Assembly (NCBI GenBank): GCA_023653785.1
Contig: JAMKCH010014246.1
Coordinates: forward strand, 62,001-126,000
DNA: 64,000 nucleotides
Direction of reading: 5' to 3'
DNA from: Ophioderma brevispina
Lineage: Eukaryota; Echinodermata; Ophiuroidea; Amphilepidida; Ophiodermatidae
The position numbers and the translations under genes are program-made. Under the pieces are notes generated by a model that was not told where the DNA came from, searched no databases, and worked only from the letters and a program-made list of their open reading frames with translations. This document shows, one piece after another, positions 11,101 to 23,670 of this stretch; position 1 is the first letter of the stretch; the number at the start of each line of letters is the position of its first letter.

Positions 11101-14007
11101 AAATAAATTAAAGAATGATCCTTTCATTTTGTAATGATGGAATGGTCTAGTAATAGTATTTGGTAAATGAATATGCCTGTAAGATTAACACGCTGAAATC
11201 GTAGCGCCTCGCGATGTGCAGTGATCGGAGTTTTTGATTTTGCGCACTTTGTTTTCACCGCGATACGGGGATTCCCTATAGCTTTCCCTGTTTGGTTTCA
11301 CCGCGGTGAAGCCCTCTGCATGTGGACGTAGGTCCTCTCCCGGCCATTTACACAGCTAATTGTATTTTTCGTATTTTTTTTTTAATTATTTTTTTTTACC
11401 TTTTTCTTGGAAGTCCTGGTCTCATCATGACGATTTCTGTGTAGAGCTGGACCTCCCCTCGAAGTATATGAGTAATGAAACAATAGTTGAATTTCTCACT
11501 GGCATAAATGAGAATTATACAAAGTCAATTCAAATTCCCATGTATGCATGCAGTCGAGTCATGCAGTCGAGTCGACCAATGTCTCCTCTTCTCCTGCGTT
11601 GAATTTTGCCAATGTAGCGATAAATGTTGGTTGACTAGTTTCCTTGATCTCTGTAGATTGGTAATTATAAATGCTGGCTTCGTAAGTGTACAAGAAATAT
11701 CAAAATTCGGATGTTTTTACATGGCGATTGCCATCAATTCCGGGATCAATTCTCACCGCTCTGTGAGCAGCAAAGCCAGTTGCGTTTATAAGACACGGCC
11801 AGCAGACACTGTGTACAAAATGCCATAGACGATTCACATGCGTAGTAATAGCGCCACCATTTTCGATAAGTCACCTAATTATTTATGCAGTATGACGTAC
11901 CTGGGAATGACGTAGCGGTACAGCGCCACGCACGACTGGTGATCCGTAAGTCACATATTTCATGCAGCATACCTCCACTTCTTTGATCGAGTGTCCTATT
12001 ATTTATCCCAACACGGCTCTTCCATTGATTTACGTTACACCCTCTTATGCTAACCGATGGAATTGCATGAGGTATAGGCGCTCTCAGAGGAGTAACAGTG
12101 AATACTGAATCAGACTGGAAAACAGCCATATTTGGTAAAGAACACACCATATATGGATTATGGGGGTATTTTGGCGAATTTATCACTCAATTATGGTTAT
12201 TGAACATGTTTTCCCGGCATGTTTTTAATGAATCACTATTGGGTTTCCAGTGAAGTGTTTTCTCGATGAGCCAACATCAAACATAACAAGGCGGTAAATA
12301 CTTAAACTAGCGAAAATGTGTCTACTCAAACGAATTTTGTCTGGCGAGGCGATTGTAGGGATTCGTTGGCACGAATCCAAAAACCTGTACATGAACTGAA
12401 GCATGAACCTAATTAATTTTTAAAAGAAAATCACTGGAAGATACTACCAAAACAGCAATGATTGTAACAAAAATTGCATATAATCTATTTCCAGCAAAAA
12501 AAATTATGGTGTGATTATAATAGGATTTTTGCTATTCTTCAGATTCTTTCAAAACTAGGGGGTGGGTTTATAATCGAGCATGGGACTCAGGTCAGTACGG
12601 TACTTCTTGCATGCCCCATCAGTTATCAAAATTGTGTCACCGTTACTTGAAATTGCTCTAAAAATAAAAGAGACAATTGCTTGGGGTCAAACAGTTGTGC
12701 ATAATTTACAAAACAAAAGAAATTTTAATTTTTTGGTATCACCCCTTCTACAGATAATGAAATTTTGAAAAGGAATTTTTTGGTATAACATAATCTTACA
12801 ACATAAACAAGCAGAACTCAGATTTTTTTGCGCAGTGCTTAATTATGTCATGCAATTAATCACCAGAAAGAAAATGTGATCAAGTGTGGTTGACCATGGA
12901 TTTAAACATTCCTATCGGCCTAAAAGGACAGGTATAATGAACACCATGACAGTTATAGAAAATCCTGAGGATCCCATTTTAAAGCAGATTTGATGGATTA
13001 GACTTTGAGCAAACATACAACTGTTAGACCTTCTAACTCAGCCGCAAATTCCTGAAGTGGGGTGTACATCAATACATTCCTGAATAGGCCTCCATGAATT
13101 CACTTCTTCTTGCCAGCACCGATTGTGCCTTTGGTATTAACAATGAAACCTGACCTAACCTAATTCAAAAACAGTACGTAGTGTACCATATCCAATCCCA
13201 CACAAGAACAAAGGTGCACTCAACACCTATAAGAGACCTAAAATGTTTAGTTGGGAGCACAGTAGGCAAGGTCATCCTGTGTAATTAGTTTGAATCCCAC
13301 AAATTAACCTAACATATGAATAAATTCATAAAACAAATAAAAACATGTTGAATTATCACATATAAAATTGGGTGGAACTATTTTAAAAGGGTTGGGTCAT
13401 AATTTTTTGTTTTGGTTTAAATGTGAAAAAATATTTCGGTCAAGCCTTATTTGGGAAATAATTTTCAAAACCCTTAGCCAAGATCACACCAGTAGTTTCA
13501 ACCAAGCCTTTCCAAATAAATTATTTATTTTTTTTTTTGCAGGCGGTAGATTTTTTGTCTTTTCACAATCACTCAAGATTGAAAAGGTCTGAAAGGCAAG
13601 TTTCTAACCTTTGATGTAATTTCAATACTCTTCAAAGAGGCAACACTTTTTTTTTTACATCAAGCAAAGCAACATAGATATGTTCTTTGTTATTGTCTTT
13701 AATTTTAACCTTTAGAGCAAAGACCAGGTCCAGAGTATTTCAACAGAGAAATTAATTCAGGCTTTCCTGCAGTAAAGCTGCTATAAAATCCAAACATTTT
13801 GGATGACATTGAAGTACCAGTTTTAAATATGGCCAATGTGACCAAGACCTGTAAAGTCAAGGACTCTTTGTCCAATCACATCCGAGATCTCTCTCATGAC
13901 ATGATGTGTGTCACATGAGACTTCATTTAAAGAATATTGGCAAAATTTTATGACACATGTTCTCCAGTTTTTTTCACTGTTGAGATTTTGATACGTTAAA
14001 GATTTCT
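11101..14007. other. Unannotated DNA with one hAT fragment
   Basis: A long stretch with no secured exon. It holds a short GC-richer patch at 11200-11350 with a palindrome caccgcggtg, another at 11840-12000 with alternating 'gcgccac' and 'gtgacgta'-like words, and the hAT fragment noted separately. The 80-106 codon open frames at 11360-12186 show no recognisable domain. Confidence 0.35.
12614..12705. mobile_element. hAT-like family fragment (right-end part)
   Basis: Matches 5341-5425 of the 4643 element: aattgtgtcaccg, aaattgctctaaaa, ataaaagagac and ggggtcaaacag. The terminal cagtgg end is missing. Confidence 0.65.
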
Positions 14008-14011
14008 TTAA

Positions 14012-14377
14012 AGACCTATCAGTGATTTACTGGACGAGTGAACATATGTGAAAACTTGCAGGCAATTAGTTTAAAAGTGAAGAGTAAGTCTGTATAATCT
14101 CAATAATTTACTTTTTCCAACTTGAGAATTACAGAAAAGGAAGAAACCGGCAGTGTTCAAGGATAAGAATCTCCAGTCACTTAACGTGGTTGTAAAAGTT
14201 TCCCCGTACGGACAATTATACTAAATAACCGATTTATTGGCTGCGCGTTTTGGCCAATCACACTTGCAAGTTATGTTAGAATACCATACTAGTTCCAGAC
14301 ATGCAAAATTAAATTCTGATTTTCCTGATGATTTTTTTTTGCGTTTATCTGATTTATAAAATCACTGATAGTGTCCT
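14012..14377. mobile_element. K3 MITE copy 1 (TTAA target)
   Basis: Left end agacctatcagtgattta; right end in reverse complement aggacactatcagtgatttt. TTAA on both sides (14008-14011, 14378-14381). Related to 33370-33707 and the split copy at 47907-49016 through 'aaaggaagaaa..ggcagtg', 'gtccgta' and 'gttagaatacc'. Confidence 0.8.
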
Positions 14378-14514
14378 TTAAATGAACTAAAACTCCCTGA
14401 CAGGGGTCCACTGTACACATGATCAACATTTCTTGAAACATGATTGCGAACTAGTAATTTACGCGATGCTAAAATATGTCCCCGCGCATGTCGCGATCAT
14501 TAAATGTGATAAAT

Positions 14515-15045
14515 GCAACTCAACACCCCACCCCGGCCCCTCCCCAACACCCCGAACACTCCACCCCCCTCCCTCCCCACCTCCCTCAAACCACCCCCAC
14601 CCCCCTCTCCAACACCCCGCAACACACCCACCCCTCCCCAACACCCCACCCCTCCCCAACACTACCTCCAAACTCCACCCACCCCCCCCGCAACACCCTA
14701 ACCCCTCCCTTAACACCCCTCAACCCCCAACCCACCCCAATACCCTTGTAATACAAATAAAAACGCCTTCCCTTTTCCACCCCCCGCACCCGCCATTTTC
14801 CCCTCCCCAATACCCCGCAACCACCCCCACCCCCGTCCCCAACACCCCGCAACATCCCTCCCCAACACCTCCCCCCGCAACATCCCCTCCCCACACCCGC
14901 AACATCCCCTCCACCCAACTACCATGCAACACACCGCCACCACCTCTACCCCGCCCGCCTCCCCACAACACCCCCTCCCAACCACCTCACCACCACCCAC
15001 AACTCCCCACAACACACACCCCCAACACCACACCCCACCTCCTCC
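14515..15045. repeat. C/A-only polypyrimidine-like satellite tract
   Basis: About 530 bp almost devoid of G on the plus strand, made of irregular 'ccccaacaccccgcaacatc' and 'cccctccccaacacc' modules. The minus strand is therefore a dense run of G3-G5 blocks. Open frames of up to 224 codons across it exist only because of composition (Pro/Thr/His-rich) and are not treated as genes. Confidence 0.85.
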
Positions 15046-15049
15046 CCTA

Positions 15050-16435
15050 CGGCATAGTAGCCTCATGTAGGCGAGGAATTTCGCATATCCTATGTACCAT
15101 ATCATAGTACAGCAATTACGATATTTAATTTAGCTCATTTTGCATACCTAAGCTGCATATCACATACTTTCATTGCCAACAAGATGTGCCCCATGATAGC
15201 CTTTCATGCAGCGCAGAATTTTGAGTATCCGATGTACCATTTTTCAAAAATATAGCAATTACGCTGATTTTTGCATTTACTTAGCTCATTGGCATACTCA
15301 TTTGCCCCGAAATATGCCAAAATCTAATCAGGAATCAAGGGTCGAGTACTCTTCAGCCCGCTTCCTGCCACCACCAATACATCATATACACCTTACGGAA
15401 CTCCAGAAAACTTGTATACAGGCCTTTGCAGGAAAATTCTCGTAAATGAATGCAAATGAGATTCTTAATTAGCATATTTTTAATGGCCACAATCTAATCA
15501 AGTCGAGAACTCATCACACCGCTTCTTGTTTTTTTTTTTCCACCACGTACATCATTGTTCACCCGATGGAACTGTATAAATCGTATACAATTTGGTTAAC
15601 ATATCTTCACGGACTAACGACGAACGGACCTACGGACGAACGGACTAACGGAAGAACGTACAAAGAACCGGCTGCTCGATTTCATCGTCCCGTTCCGAAC
15701 TAGTTCAGCGGGGACAATAAGGGGTTTTCTTAATATCTTGAATCCCCAATCCAAACTAGCCTGTTTTTGTACAATTAGATGAAAAGGCAATGTTCATCAA
15801 ATCGTTTTATCATTTTATCTTTTGTCCCCGCGAACGAAGTTCGGGAGTGGACTATAAATGGGCCTTCCCGTCCGTATGTCCGTCCGTATGTCCCGTCCCG
15901 TATTCCGTCCATATGTCCGTCCGCTGTCCGTCCGTATGTCCGTCCGTTATGCCTGATAAAATGTTAACCCTGGAACAGTCGGTCATATCTTTTTTTCTGG
16001 ATGTTCTAGAGAGCCCAAACTTTGGTATATGTAGGAGGGTATACCCCCTACTCACCATGTAAATCATTTCCCCCAGGGTCCTCCCCTGGTCTGTCAGGGG
16101 TGTAGGGGAAAAAGGTCAGGGAAAAAGGTCAATATTGGGAACCGAAAAGTCAACATTGTGTACAATTTATCTAGAGTTCTGTAAGGGCTACGATGATGAA
16201 ACTTGATGGAAAGAAGCAGTTTTATGGAAAATTCTCACCTGATTATATTTGGGTGTAAAATATAAGCTTAATAATAGCTAATTTGCATAATTTATGAAAT
16301 TTTTCCCCGCAATGCCTGGTACAAGTTTTCTGGAGTTCTGTAGAAGGTGTATAATGATGCAACTTGGTGGAAGGAATTGGGTGAGAAGTTCTCGAACCTG
16401 ATGATTTGGGCGAATTTTTTTTAGTTCTAGTTGTT
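15050..16435. repeat. Large inverted repeat with two divergent copies of one element
   Basis: The left arm (15050-15716) read in reverse and the right arm (15826-16435) share 'acaagttttctggagttc', 'gta.gtgtata.tgatg', 'gttctcgaacc' or 'gtactcgaccc' and 'atttgcat'. Each arm turns toward a ~110-bp centre with (TCCG)n-like blocks and a small stem-loop near gtccccgcgaacgaagttcg. Within each arm the sequence itself repeats with a period of about 150-160 bp. Confidence 0.65.
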
Positions 16436-17111
16436 ATCATGTGGGTCATTTCTTTGGGTTTGCCAGCTGTTTAATTTCTTGGAAAATGTGAAAATACGTA
16501 AAATTCAATGGTTCGCCGCTTCCAGACCCCGTATGGGTCCCCCAAATTTAAAATGTGATCACAGGATTGTTCAAAATAGTGTATGCCAATTTGAGTAATT
16601 ATCATATTTTTACTTAAATTAGTGAATTTTCAGGGATTTTGCATGCTGGATTTTAAGACTTTCTTGAGTCATTTTATTGAGTAACCATATTTTTTGGCGA
16701 AGGATAGTGATGGCCCCAAAATTTTAAGGGTGGACTGGTGCAGCTTTAGTGTCATTTAGTGATCGCGATATTACGCGGTGGAGACATATTTTACGCATCG
16801 AGTTAATAGACGTTCGCCTTGTTTTTTACTAACTTTTGTCGGTTAACATTTAAATGCATAAACAGATATTGGTTTCTGATATGTCTATAGGAAAGCATCC
16901 ATGAATTCAAATACAAATTGGAGTTTTAAGTATATCAGTGATGGTCTTTATTGATAAATGTGTAATCGGATAGGATTCTTAAAAAGACATGAGAGACTAG
17001 TTCTAGAAATAATACTGGTTCCTACTCTACTTTTCTACTCGTTGAAAATAGCCTATATTTATAGGCTAAGCAAAAAATTACTTGGGTGGTATGATTTTCA
17101 CACACATATTC
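16436..17111. other. Unannotated DNA
   Basis: No gene or repeat relation was recognised. Confidence 0.35.
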
Positions 17112-17115
17112 TTAA

Positions 17116-18265
17116 AGGGATAAGCAGCGATGATGCAAGAGAATAAAAACAATTGGAAATGGCATTTTTTAGCGATAAATCGAAGACAATTATGTACAAT
17201 TCCTATAACTATTTTATTGATAGGTCCAAAAACACCAACTAGTGAAAAAAAAAAATGAAGAAGAAAACTGAGGAGGAAATTTGTTCATACCGTCTAAGCA
17301 AATAGAATACAGCGATTGGCGTCCAAATCTACATTAAGGTAATAAAACAGGCAATTTTTAATTGAGTATGATGTTAAAGATGTTTTTGCCGTCTGAAAGA
17401 AATAATATCTAATGCAATATTGATTGCCTTATGAGCATAATTAACTAATTAATGTGGCCCATGGAGGTTCGGCCTGTTCGGCAGTGGTGACGTTGCTCGG
17501 CATTAGTGACGTTGTATGACTTTGTAAGTCAAATGATAAAAGAGGTTTGCCTAAGGAATGTCTAGGGTAACTCCTGTCAGAAAATCGGATATATAGTACG
17601 TTCCAGTAGAAAGCAGTAAGGATCGATTAAAAACTGGGTGGATTCTTGAACAAATATAGCTGAAAGGTTGGTTATGATGGCATTCACTATCTTTCACTGG
17701 CTACTTAATTTCAAGACACACCTATGTAGAACCTCAATGATTTCATTTTTCTCGTGGGGCCGTTCAAAAGGCTGCAATCATACGGAAGATATGCTTTTGG
17801 ATATCAATCCTATGGTGTCATTTTTTCTGACTGAAAGACCTATTCATGTGAAACAAAATGTATTTTAATAACATGTTTAAAGCGCAATTATCTTAGCCTA
17901 GCATTTCGCTTTAAAGAGCTGATTGTAGGTTACAACAGTACAGAATAGCCACAGATCATGAATGTTTTGTGTTGAGGGCAAATTTTTTTACAGTCATGGG
18001 CACAGTATTTCTCGTTGTTAAATCTGGGATATTCACGGGAAAGGCCTTTTTTGATCTCAAGTCGGACTTTTGATTCCGAACTAGGATGACTATACCGTTT
18101 TCGCTATAAAGGAGGTTCACAAATGATAGTAACTGCCCTGTCTTTAATACACGATTCAAGCACCCTTTCGGTATGTTAGCACATCCTGCAGTATCTAGAA
18201 TACAAATAACGAATTTGATGATTTTTTTCGATGTTTCGGATCACCAAATCGCGGGTTATGTCCCT
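17116..18265. mobile_element. Putative K6 TTAA element, 1.15 kb
   Basis: Left end agggataagcagcgat and right end in reverse complement agggacataacccgcgat, each next to TTAA (17112-17115, 18266-18269). Terminal similarity is only about 15-18 bp with gaps, and no second copy is present, so this is tentative. The interior has no transposase-like frame. Confidence 0.35.
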
Positions 18266-18269
18266 TTAA

Positions 18270-19463
18270 AAGGCTGAATTCCGCACCTCAATGTGCACAG
18301 TCCTCTCTCAGTTTTAGTTGCCCGTAATGGAAGACTAGCTGTCCCAGTTTTCAAGCGTCAGCACAACAATATCGCTTGCACAATTAGCCGATTTGTTTGC
18401 CTACTTTTAAACACACCTACAATATCTTCACGTGGTCAAAGAGACCTTCAAATAGATGTTCACTCGGGCCTTATTGACCTTTCGGTTAGTCCACTGTAAA
18501 TCATTATTTACTCATATTTTGGTTGGTGTATATTTTGAATATTTGTATAACAGTTTATGGAAATAAGAAAGAATAAATACCTTTACAGTCTTAGTTTGAT
18601 ACAATGGTGCTCCCTATTTGTTCACATATCTATTTCACCTTTGTGCTTTGTTTCAGTTTTAATGTTCCACAAATAGGTACAGTCACTTACAAAGCACACA
18701 AAGAATATGTGTAATTACAAATCACATGACAAAAGAATAACAGGTAAAAAACAATAGAAAAACAATCTAAGATCGAACCTGGCAGAATATGAACTAAAAA
18801 CTATATATGCACAACTTTGACGTTTATCAAAAGCCTTGTTAATACATGCAGTACTGTTGGGGAATTATGCAATCATACTCTTGAACAGACATTAGAAATT
18901 TGAACTGTCCACTGTCAGAGAAGTTTTGCCAAAGCAAGAAGTAATTTGCATCTGCCTTATCAGATAACATTTTTTAACACCTAAAATCATCTGAATAACT
19001 TGTATAATTTTGTTTTGTTTTGCTTTGTCTTTTTTGTATGTTGAACGCTTGTTTGACATAACGTGGTTATTGTTTGGTTTTTTAATGTCAATAAGTGATC
19101 AATTGTGTCAGCAATCCTGGAAAATCACTCCTTTCCTTGAGAGTGTGAGTTCAAATTCTATCCAGTGATTTTTGATACAGGAAAATCAATTTCTTTCAAT
19201 ACTATTAATTCTCCACCCTGACCTGAAATTAAGAGAAGGTCAACGTTCAAAAATGGTGAGTAATTCAGTGATTACACTCCTTGACTCACACTCCTATCAG
19301 TTTCAAAGGTGTCATATGGAAAACTTTAAATCAAAAGATGGAAGAGTGTTTGCAGGTCTTGCACTAACGTGAAAGCTACTTCGAAGAGGGAATTCTGCGG
19401 TCCAACGTCCTCCTTATAAAATTAAGTTGGGGTTTAAGCTTGAACAAAACTTAAAACAAGCTT
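18270..19463. other. Unannotated AT-rich DNA
   Basis: About 1.2 kb without recognised features. A GT-rich donor-like word (aaatggtgagt, near 19252) follows a short open frame, but nothing identifies an exon. Confidence 0.35.
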
Positions 19464-19467
19464 TTAA

Positions 19468-19675
19468 GGGCCATACTTCGGAATGTCAACACAGGTGACC
19501 GAACTTATTTGCCTCCCATGACAAAACCATCAGTCCTATAACAATTGCAAACATTATTTTTGGTTATTTTTGGACAAAATCTAAACATAAATAATGTTTT
19601 CACTTTTTGCTAGATTATGTTTTGTCATGGGGGCAAATAAGTTTGGTCACATGTGTACATCCCGAAGAATGGCCC
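19468..19675. mobile_element. K4 palindromic MITE, 208 bp (TTAA target)
   Basis: Nearly the whole element is an inverted repeat. The left arm gggccatacttcggaatgtc continues through caggtgaccgaacttatttg to ccatgacaaaac, and the right arm is the inverse with few mismatches (arms about 65 bp). TTAA flanks both sides (19464-19467, 19676-19679). Confidence 0.85.
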
Positions 19676-19679
19676 TTAA

Positions 19680-20558
19680 GATTCAAAATGCTCTTGCATT
19701 GAAACAACTGCTGATTGGCCATCAAATAAATAAACATTCAATTTAAAGAGCGGGTCAAAAAGAGAAGCTGAATAACTTTCTTTGGATGAATTTTGAAAAC
19801 TGACTCATGAATAGCGAAGTACACCCATCGCACCTGCTCTATAGCAATGGGTAGACTTATGCCTAACCACTACATGATATGACTGCTGCCTTCTTTTCTT
19901 GGCCTTCTTTTCTTGATTAATACCAGCATAACCAGGAAACAATGAACTAAAACATTTAACGGCACCTGTGTCAGGCGAGTTTTGGATACCGGCACCTCAA
20001 GAGAGTTCAACTCACCAATCCTCTACTCAACTGTCATGATAATGTGATCGTTCCCTGTAGTGTAAAGAAATACGCTGTTCAAGATGTTATTTTTATGCAT
20101 ATCAATTCGCAAAATTCACAAAAATAAATACCATGAAAATTACAGCTTGTAAAGTGTGTTGACCCTTTCATCTACTGCAAATTTTGTATTTAAAAGTGTC
20201 TTTTGAGATGGTGCATGGGCTTCCCAAATAACTGTAGTCCATCTCAAAAACCACTGATCTAACACCCGGCCTTGTTGTGGATCATCTGCTTCATGCGCTT
20301 TGAATATGGCCAGGGCGGAAAATTCATTTTAAAATTTTTGGTAACAAAAATCACCAATTTTGCACTAGTGCGTCGACTTTAACTGTCTGTAGGGGCCCTG
20401 CGGGTAACACTTACAAACCTTACTGCTTTTACTGGGCCCTTACAAAAATGAGTAGAACTGAAAATTGTTATTTTTGGCATAAGTTTCCTCAGGCAAAGGC
20501 TACCAAATTCTAAAGAATTTTTGGAATTCTTTTGCAGGGCTTAGAATCGCGTGGGAAC
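19680..20558. other. Unannotated DNA
   Basis: No exon or repeat family was recognised. Confidence 0.35.
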
Positions 20559-21461
20559 ATGGGAAGTAGTTCCCAGAAAAACCTTCAACCATTTGCAGAA
20601 AATCACTCAGGATCCACTTCCAACATGCAACGGGTTTAGAATTTGTAACACAAAATATCTACCTGTGTATATTTGTAACACTTTATATGATTAATTAAAA
20701 AAGCAAAACAAAAATGTCCACCCACTTACAATATTAACCCTACATTTTAACTCACAGAAAATGTTTGATCTTTGTTCAGATGTGTGCTAGTTCAAAGAAA
20801 GGCAACATTATTTAAGGTGTGCTTTTTGGTGCGGTTAAATGGATGCACGAAAATAGCCGTATTTGTGTTTCGTCAAAATGGGCCACTTTTCAGACAGTTT
20901 TCTCCCTTCAGACTATAAGACAATAACAATTGTAAAAATGTAATATAAATGCATTACCATCTCTATCTAGTTACAGACCTGCATTACAAACCTGTACCCT
21001 ATCCAGTGTAAGGTGGAAAAAAAAAAAAAAAAAAAAATGGGAAGTTAAGTTCCCAGAAAATCTTCAACAATTTGCAGAAAATCAATCAGGATTACTTCCA
21101 ACATGCAATTGGTTTTTTGAAATTGTAACCAAAAAAACCAAACAAAAAACAAAAATGGTCCACCCACTTACAATATTAACCCATACATTTTAACTCACAG
21201 AAAATGTTTTACCTTTGTTCAGATGTTTGCTAGTTCAAAGAAAGGCAAAATTATTTAAAGTGTGCTTTTTGGTGCGGTTAAATGGATGCACGAAAATAGC
21301 CGTATTTGTGTTTCGTCAAAATGGGCCACTTTTCAGACAGTTTTCTCCCTTCAGACTATAAGACAATAACAATTGTAAAAATGTAATATAAATGCATTAC
21401 CATCTCTATCTAGTTACAGACCTGCATTACAAACCTGTACCCTATCCAGTGTAAGGTGGAA
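20559..21461. repeat. Two-unit tandem duplication with A21 junction
   Basis: Unit 1 (20559-21018) and unit 2 (21037-21461) both begin atgggaagt..agttcccaga and end ccagtgtaaggtgga. A poly-A run of about 20 bp separates them. The first ~250 bp have diverged, including a ~45-bp length difference. The last ~200 bp (20817-21016 and 21260-21459) appear identical. Confidence 0.88.
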
Positions 21462-21638
21462 CATGACCCCATTCTTTTGCCACCTTTATTCTCCACATTC
21501 TGTTGGAGGAGAGGCTCCAAGTTGTGCCTAAATCCGCTATAGCTACTATAGTCGATTCACCATAGGGTTCCATTATGACATTGGCCTTCTCTAGTGTCCT
21601 CTCAATTTACTTCATCAAAGGTCATGTTCCACCTTATA
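21452..21638. repeat. Short inverted repeat, possible MITE
   Basis: taaggtggaacatgacc (21452-21468) is mirrored by ggtcatgttccacctta (21620-21636), about 150 bp apart. A TA-type target is possible, but the left end also belongs to the tandem unit, so the borders are uncertain. Confidence 0.45.
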
Positions 21639-21640
21639 GT

Positions 21641-23039
21641 GAACACACTATAGACTGCTCCAAATCTACTCATTTGAATGTGAAGGTTTGTGTTCTTAAC
21701 AGCTGACATTTTTTCCCTGAGCTGGTGGGTGGGGTACAGTTGCCTTTTGCTAAATTCAATGCGGTGCTTCAGTATTAGTGCATAAATTCTGCCGTTCATC
21801 AAAAACCATATCCTGGATCACTATTTGCCTTGTTCTTACATAAGTGGGCGACCGTCCTCAGACCTCTTTATTGGCTATTAAACAAGAGTATAAATAACAA
21901 CCAATCAGAGAGTGTGCCGGGTTGCCTTTGCAAGTGGCGACCCTGAGCCAGCCATGTGGGCGATCAAGACAGCCGAGGTTCTCGCCCGGCGATAAGCATG
22001 CGTGTAACGCCCGGTGCTTGTTTCTTCAAGATCCTGATAGTGTCTCAGATGATACACTTAGCATTGTAATGAATTCTTAGGCTGTGAAAATCAGATTGAA
22101 GTGTCTGTCCTTTCTCCCCTAACCTCCTTAACCCAAAAAGAGGACAGAAAGAAAATCAAAGATGGTGATACCAACACAAATTAAGTTGGGACACAACAGA
22201 AAAAAATTAAAATATTGTTTTTCATATGGTTAAGATTAAGTCCATATTTGGGAATCATGATTAACAACACTTGTTTAGGGTGTTAAAGTAGTTGAAAGTA
22301 TTTCAGGAAGTTTCCAAGCATTTCAAGCATCATTTTTCCGGATATTTTTGATATCCTGGCATTACACATCTTTGGATACAGCTTTTTTCCAATAAATTGC
22401 GCAGTGTACCTTGTAAGATACTGCTATTTTATTCAGTGAAGATTGCATTTTCTGTAAGGCGATAGTGTTATACATGTGCACACCACTAACTGTTTGCTCC
22501 CGATGCTTGTGACGGTGGCTCTTGCGACAAATTCATAAGAGGGCTATCTTAGGAGCCAATGACTTGGAACTTTGACTTGAACTTTGGACTTGTCTGTTGA
22601 TGAGGAACTTGACTTTTACCAAACAACAAAATGCCCTGCCCTGGCTTGACCCTCCTTTTGTCACACCTTTTGAAAGAATTTCTTGACCTCCAGAATGGTA
22701 CACTATGAGCTAGTAAAATCTCAATTCCCTTGGCACAGTTCAGTAGCTTTCATTCACCAATGTATTTAGAAAATATACCCCCTGGTTTTTGGGTATGATA
22801 TATGATACCCAGATCACACAAGATAAGTTCATGTCAATGCATGTACAAGTACAACCCAGTGAACTGTGTCCTTGATGAATGAGCATATTGCAACTCATAC
22901 TCATAGTGGTATTTGTTGAAAAATTTCTTTGGAAATGGTCAGTTAAGAGATTAGCATTTTCATTGGGATGCAAAGGTCAACTAAATATTAACAGTTAAAA
23001 TTCCTGTTATGTCAGTAAGACCTCTATAACCTTAACACT
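21641..23039. other. Unannotated DNA with a promoter-like patch
   Basis: 21868-21905 combines an inverted CCAAT (attgg), tataaata and a direct ccaatcag within 40 bp, followed by a GC-richer segment to about 22010. No downstream coding exon was found. The rest shows nothing recognisable. Confidence 0.3.
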
Positions 23040-23200
23040 GTTCCCAGGAGAAAGGGGTAAAGGGGTAGAAGGTAAAGAAGATTGGACATCTTGGATGGGA
23101 TTCAAACCAGGGACCTGGCCCCGGCACCCCAGCCCCATGACCAGCGATGGCAAGCCATGAGGGTGTCGCTGGCCTGGCCAGCGATTTCGTAACCATATGT
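23040..23200 (-). mobile_element. tRNA-derived SINE fragment
   Basis: In reverse complement it carries a B-box-like ggtccctggtttgaatccc, preceded by a duplicated GC-rich 'cgctggcc..ggccagcg' and 'gccatcgctggtcatgggg'. The layout resembles a tRNA-related head. No tail or TSD was identified. Confidence 0.5.
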
Positions 23201-23339
23201 GTGTTCTGTTCGTATGATGACATCATCACATAATTTGGGACTTATGCACTGTGCAGCCTCAGTTTAGTTTTAGCGAGTTTTAGGCATGTTAGGGTTATTT
23301 ACATTTTACAAGCAAATAAAATACAACATTCACTGAGTG

Positions 23340-23660
23340 CATGTATTGTCTGCCATCACAGTTTTGTAAAAGGGGACAACTTTTAGGTCACATGCGGTCA
23401 TCAAAGTCGCATGAGGTCACTAAAACGTGGGACACTACCCAAGGATCAATGTATCAAAGTGGCATGAAAACTGATCGACATAATATGTAGATACATCAAT
23501 TTGGTATTCTGACCATTTTGGGGGCCATGACCTTTAATGAACTCCAGATGACCTTTAATCCCAATCTTGAAGAAGGGCAACTTGTGGGGCCCTACCCAAG
23601 GACCATTACATGCAAGTGCCATGAAAATGTGCATTTTTTACCACAGTCAGATGCATATAC
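23340..23660. repeat. TGACC-family dispersed repeat, copy A
   Basis: Collinear with 55365-55680: ctgccatcacagtttt or variant, 'aggtcacatg.ggtcatcaa', 'gggacactacccaaggatc', 'catgacctttaatga', 'gatgacctttaatccca', 'aacttgtgggg' and 'tatgcaagtgccatgaaaat'. Confidence 0.75.
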
Positions 23661-23670
23661 ACATTACGTG

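Noticed and set aside
14433..15107. 224-codon open frame, the longest in the window
   Set aside because: It is composed of Pro/Thr/His/Asn-rich low complexity imposed by the C/A-only tract. Overlapping frames on both strands are also open. No gene structure.
21868..22010. Promoter with TATA and CCAAT boxes
   Set aside because: The motifs are short and expected by chance in AT-rich DNA. No exon or start site follows, so only noted within the region entry.
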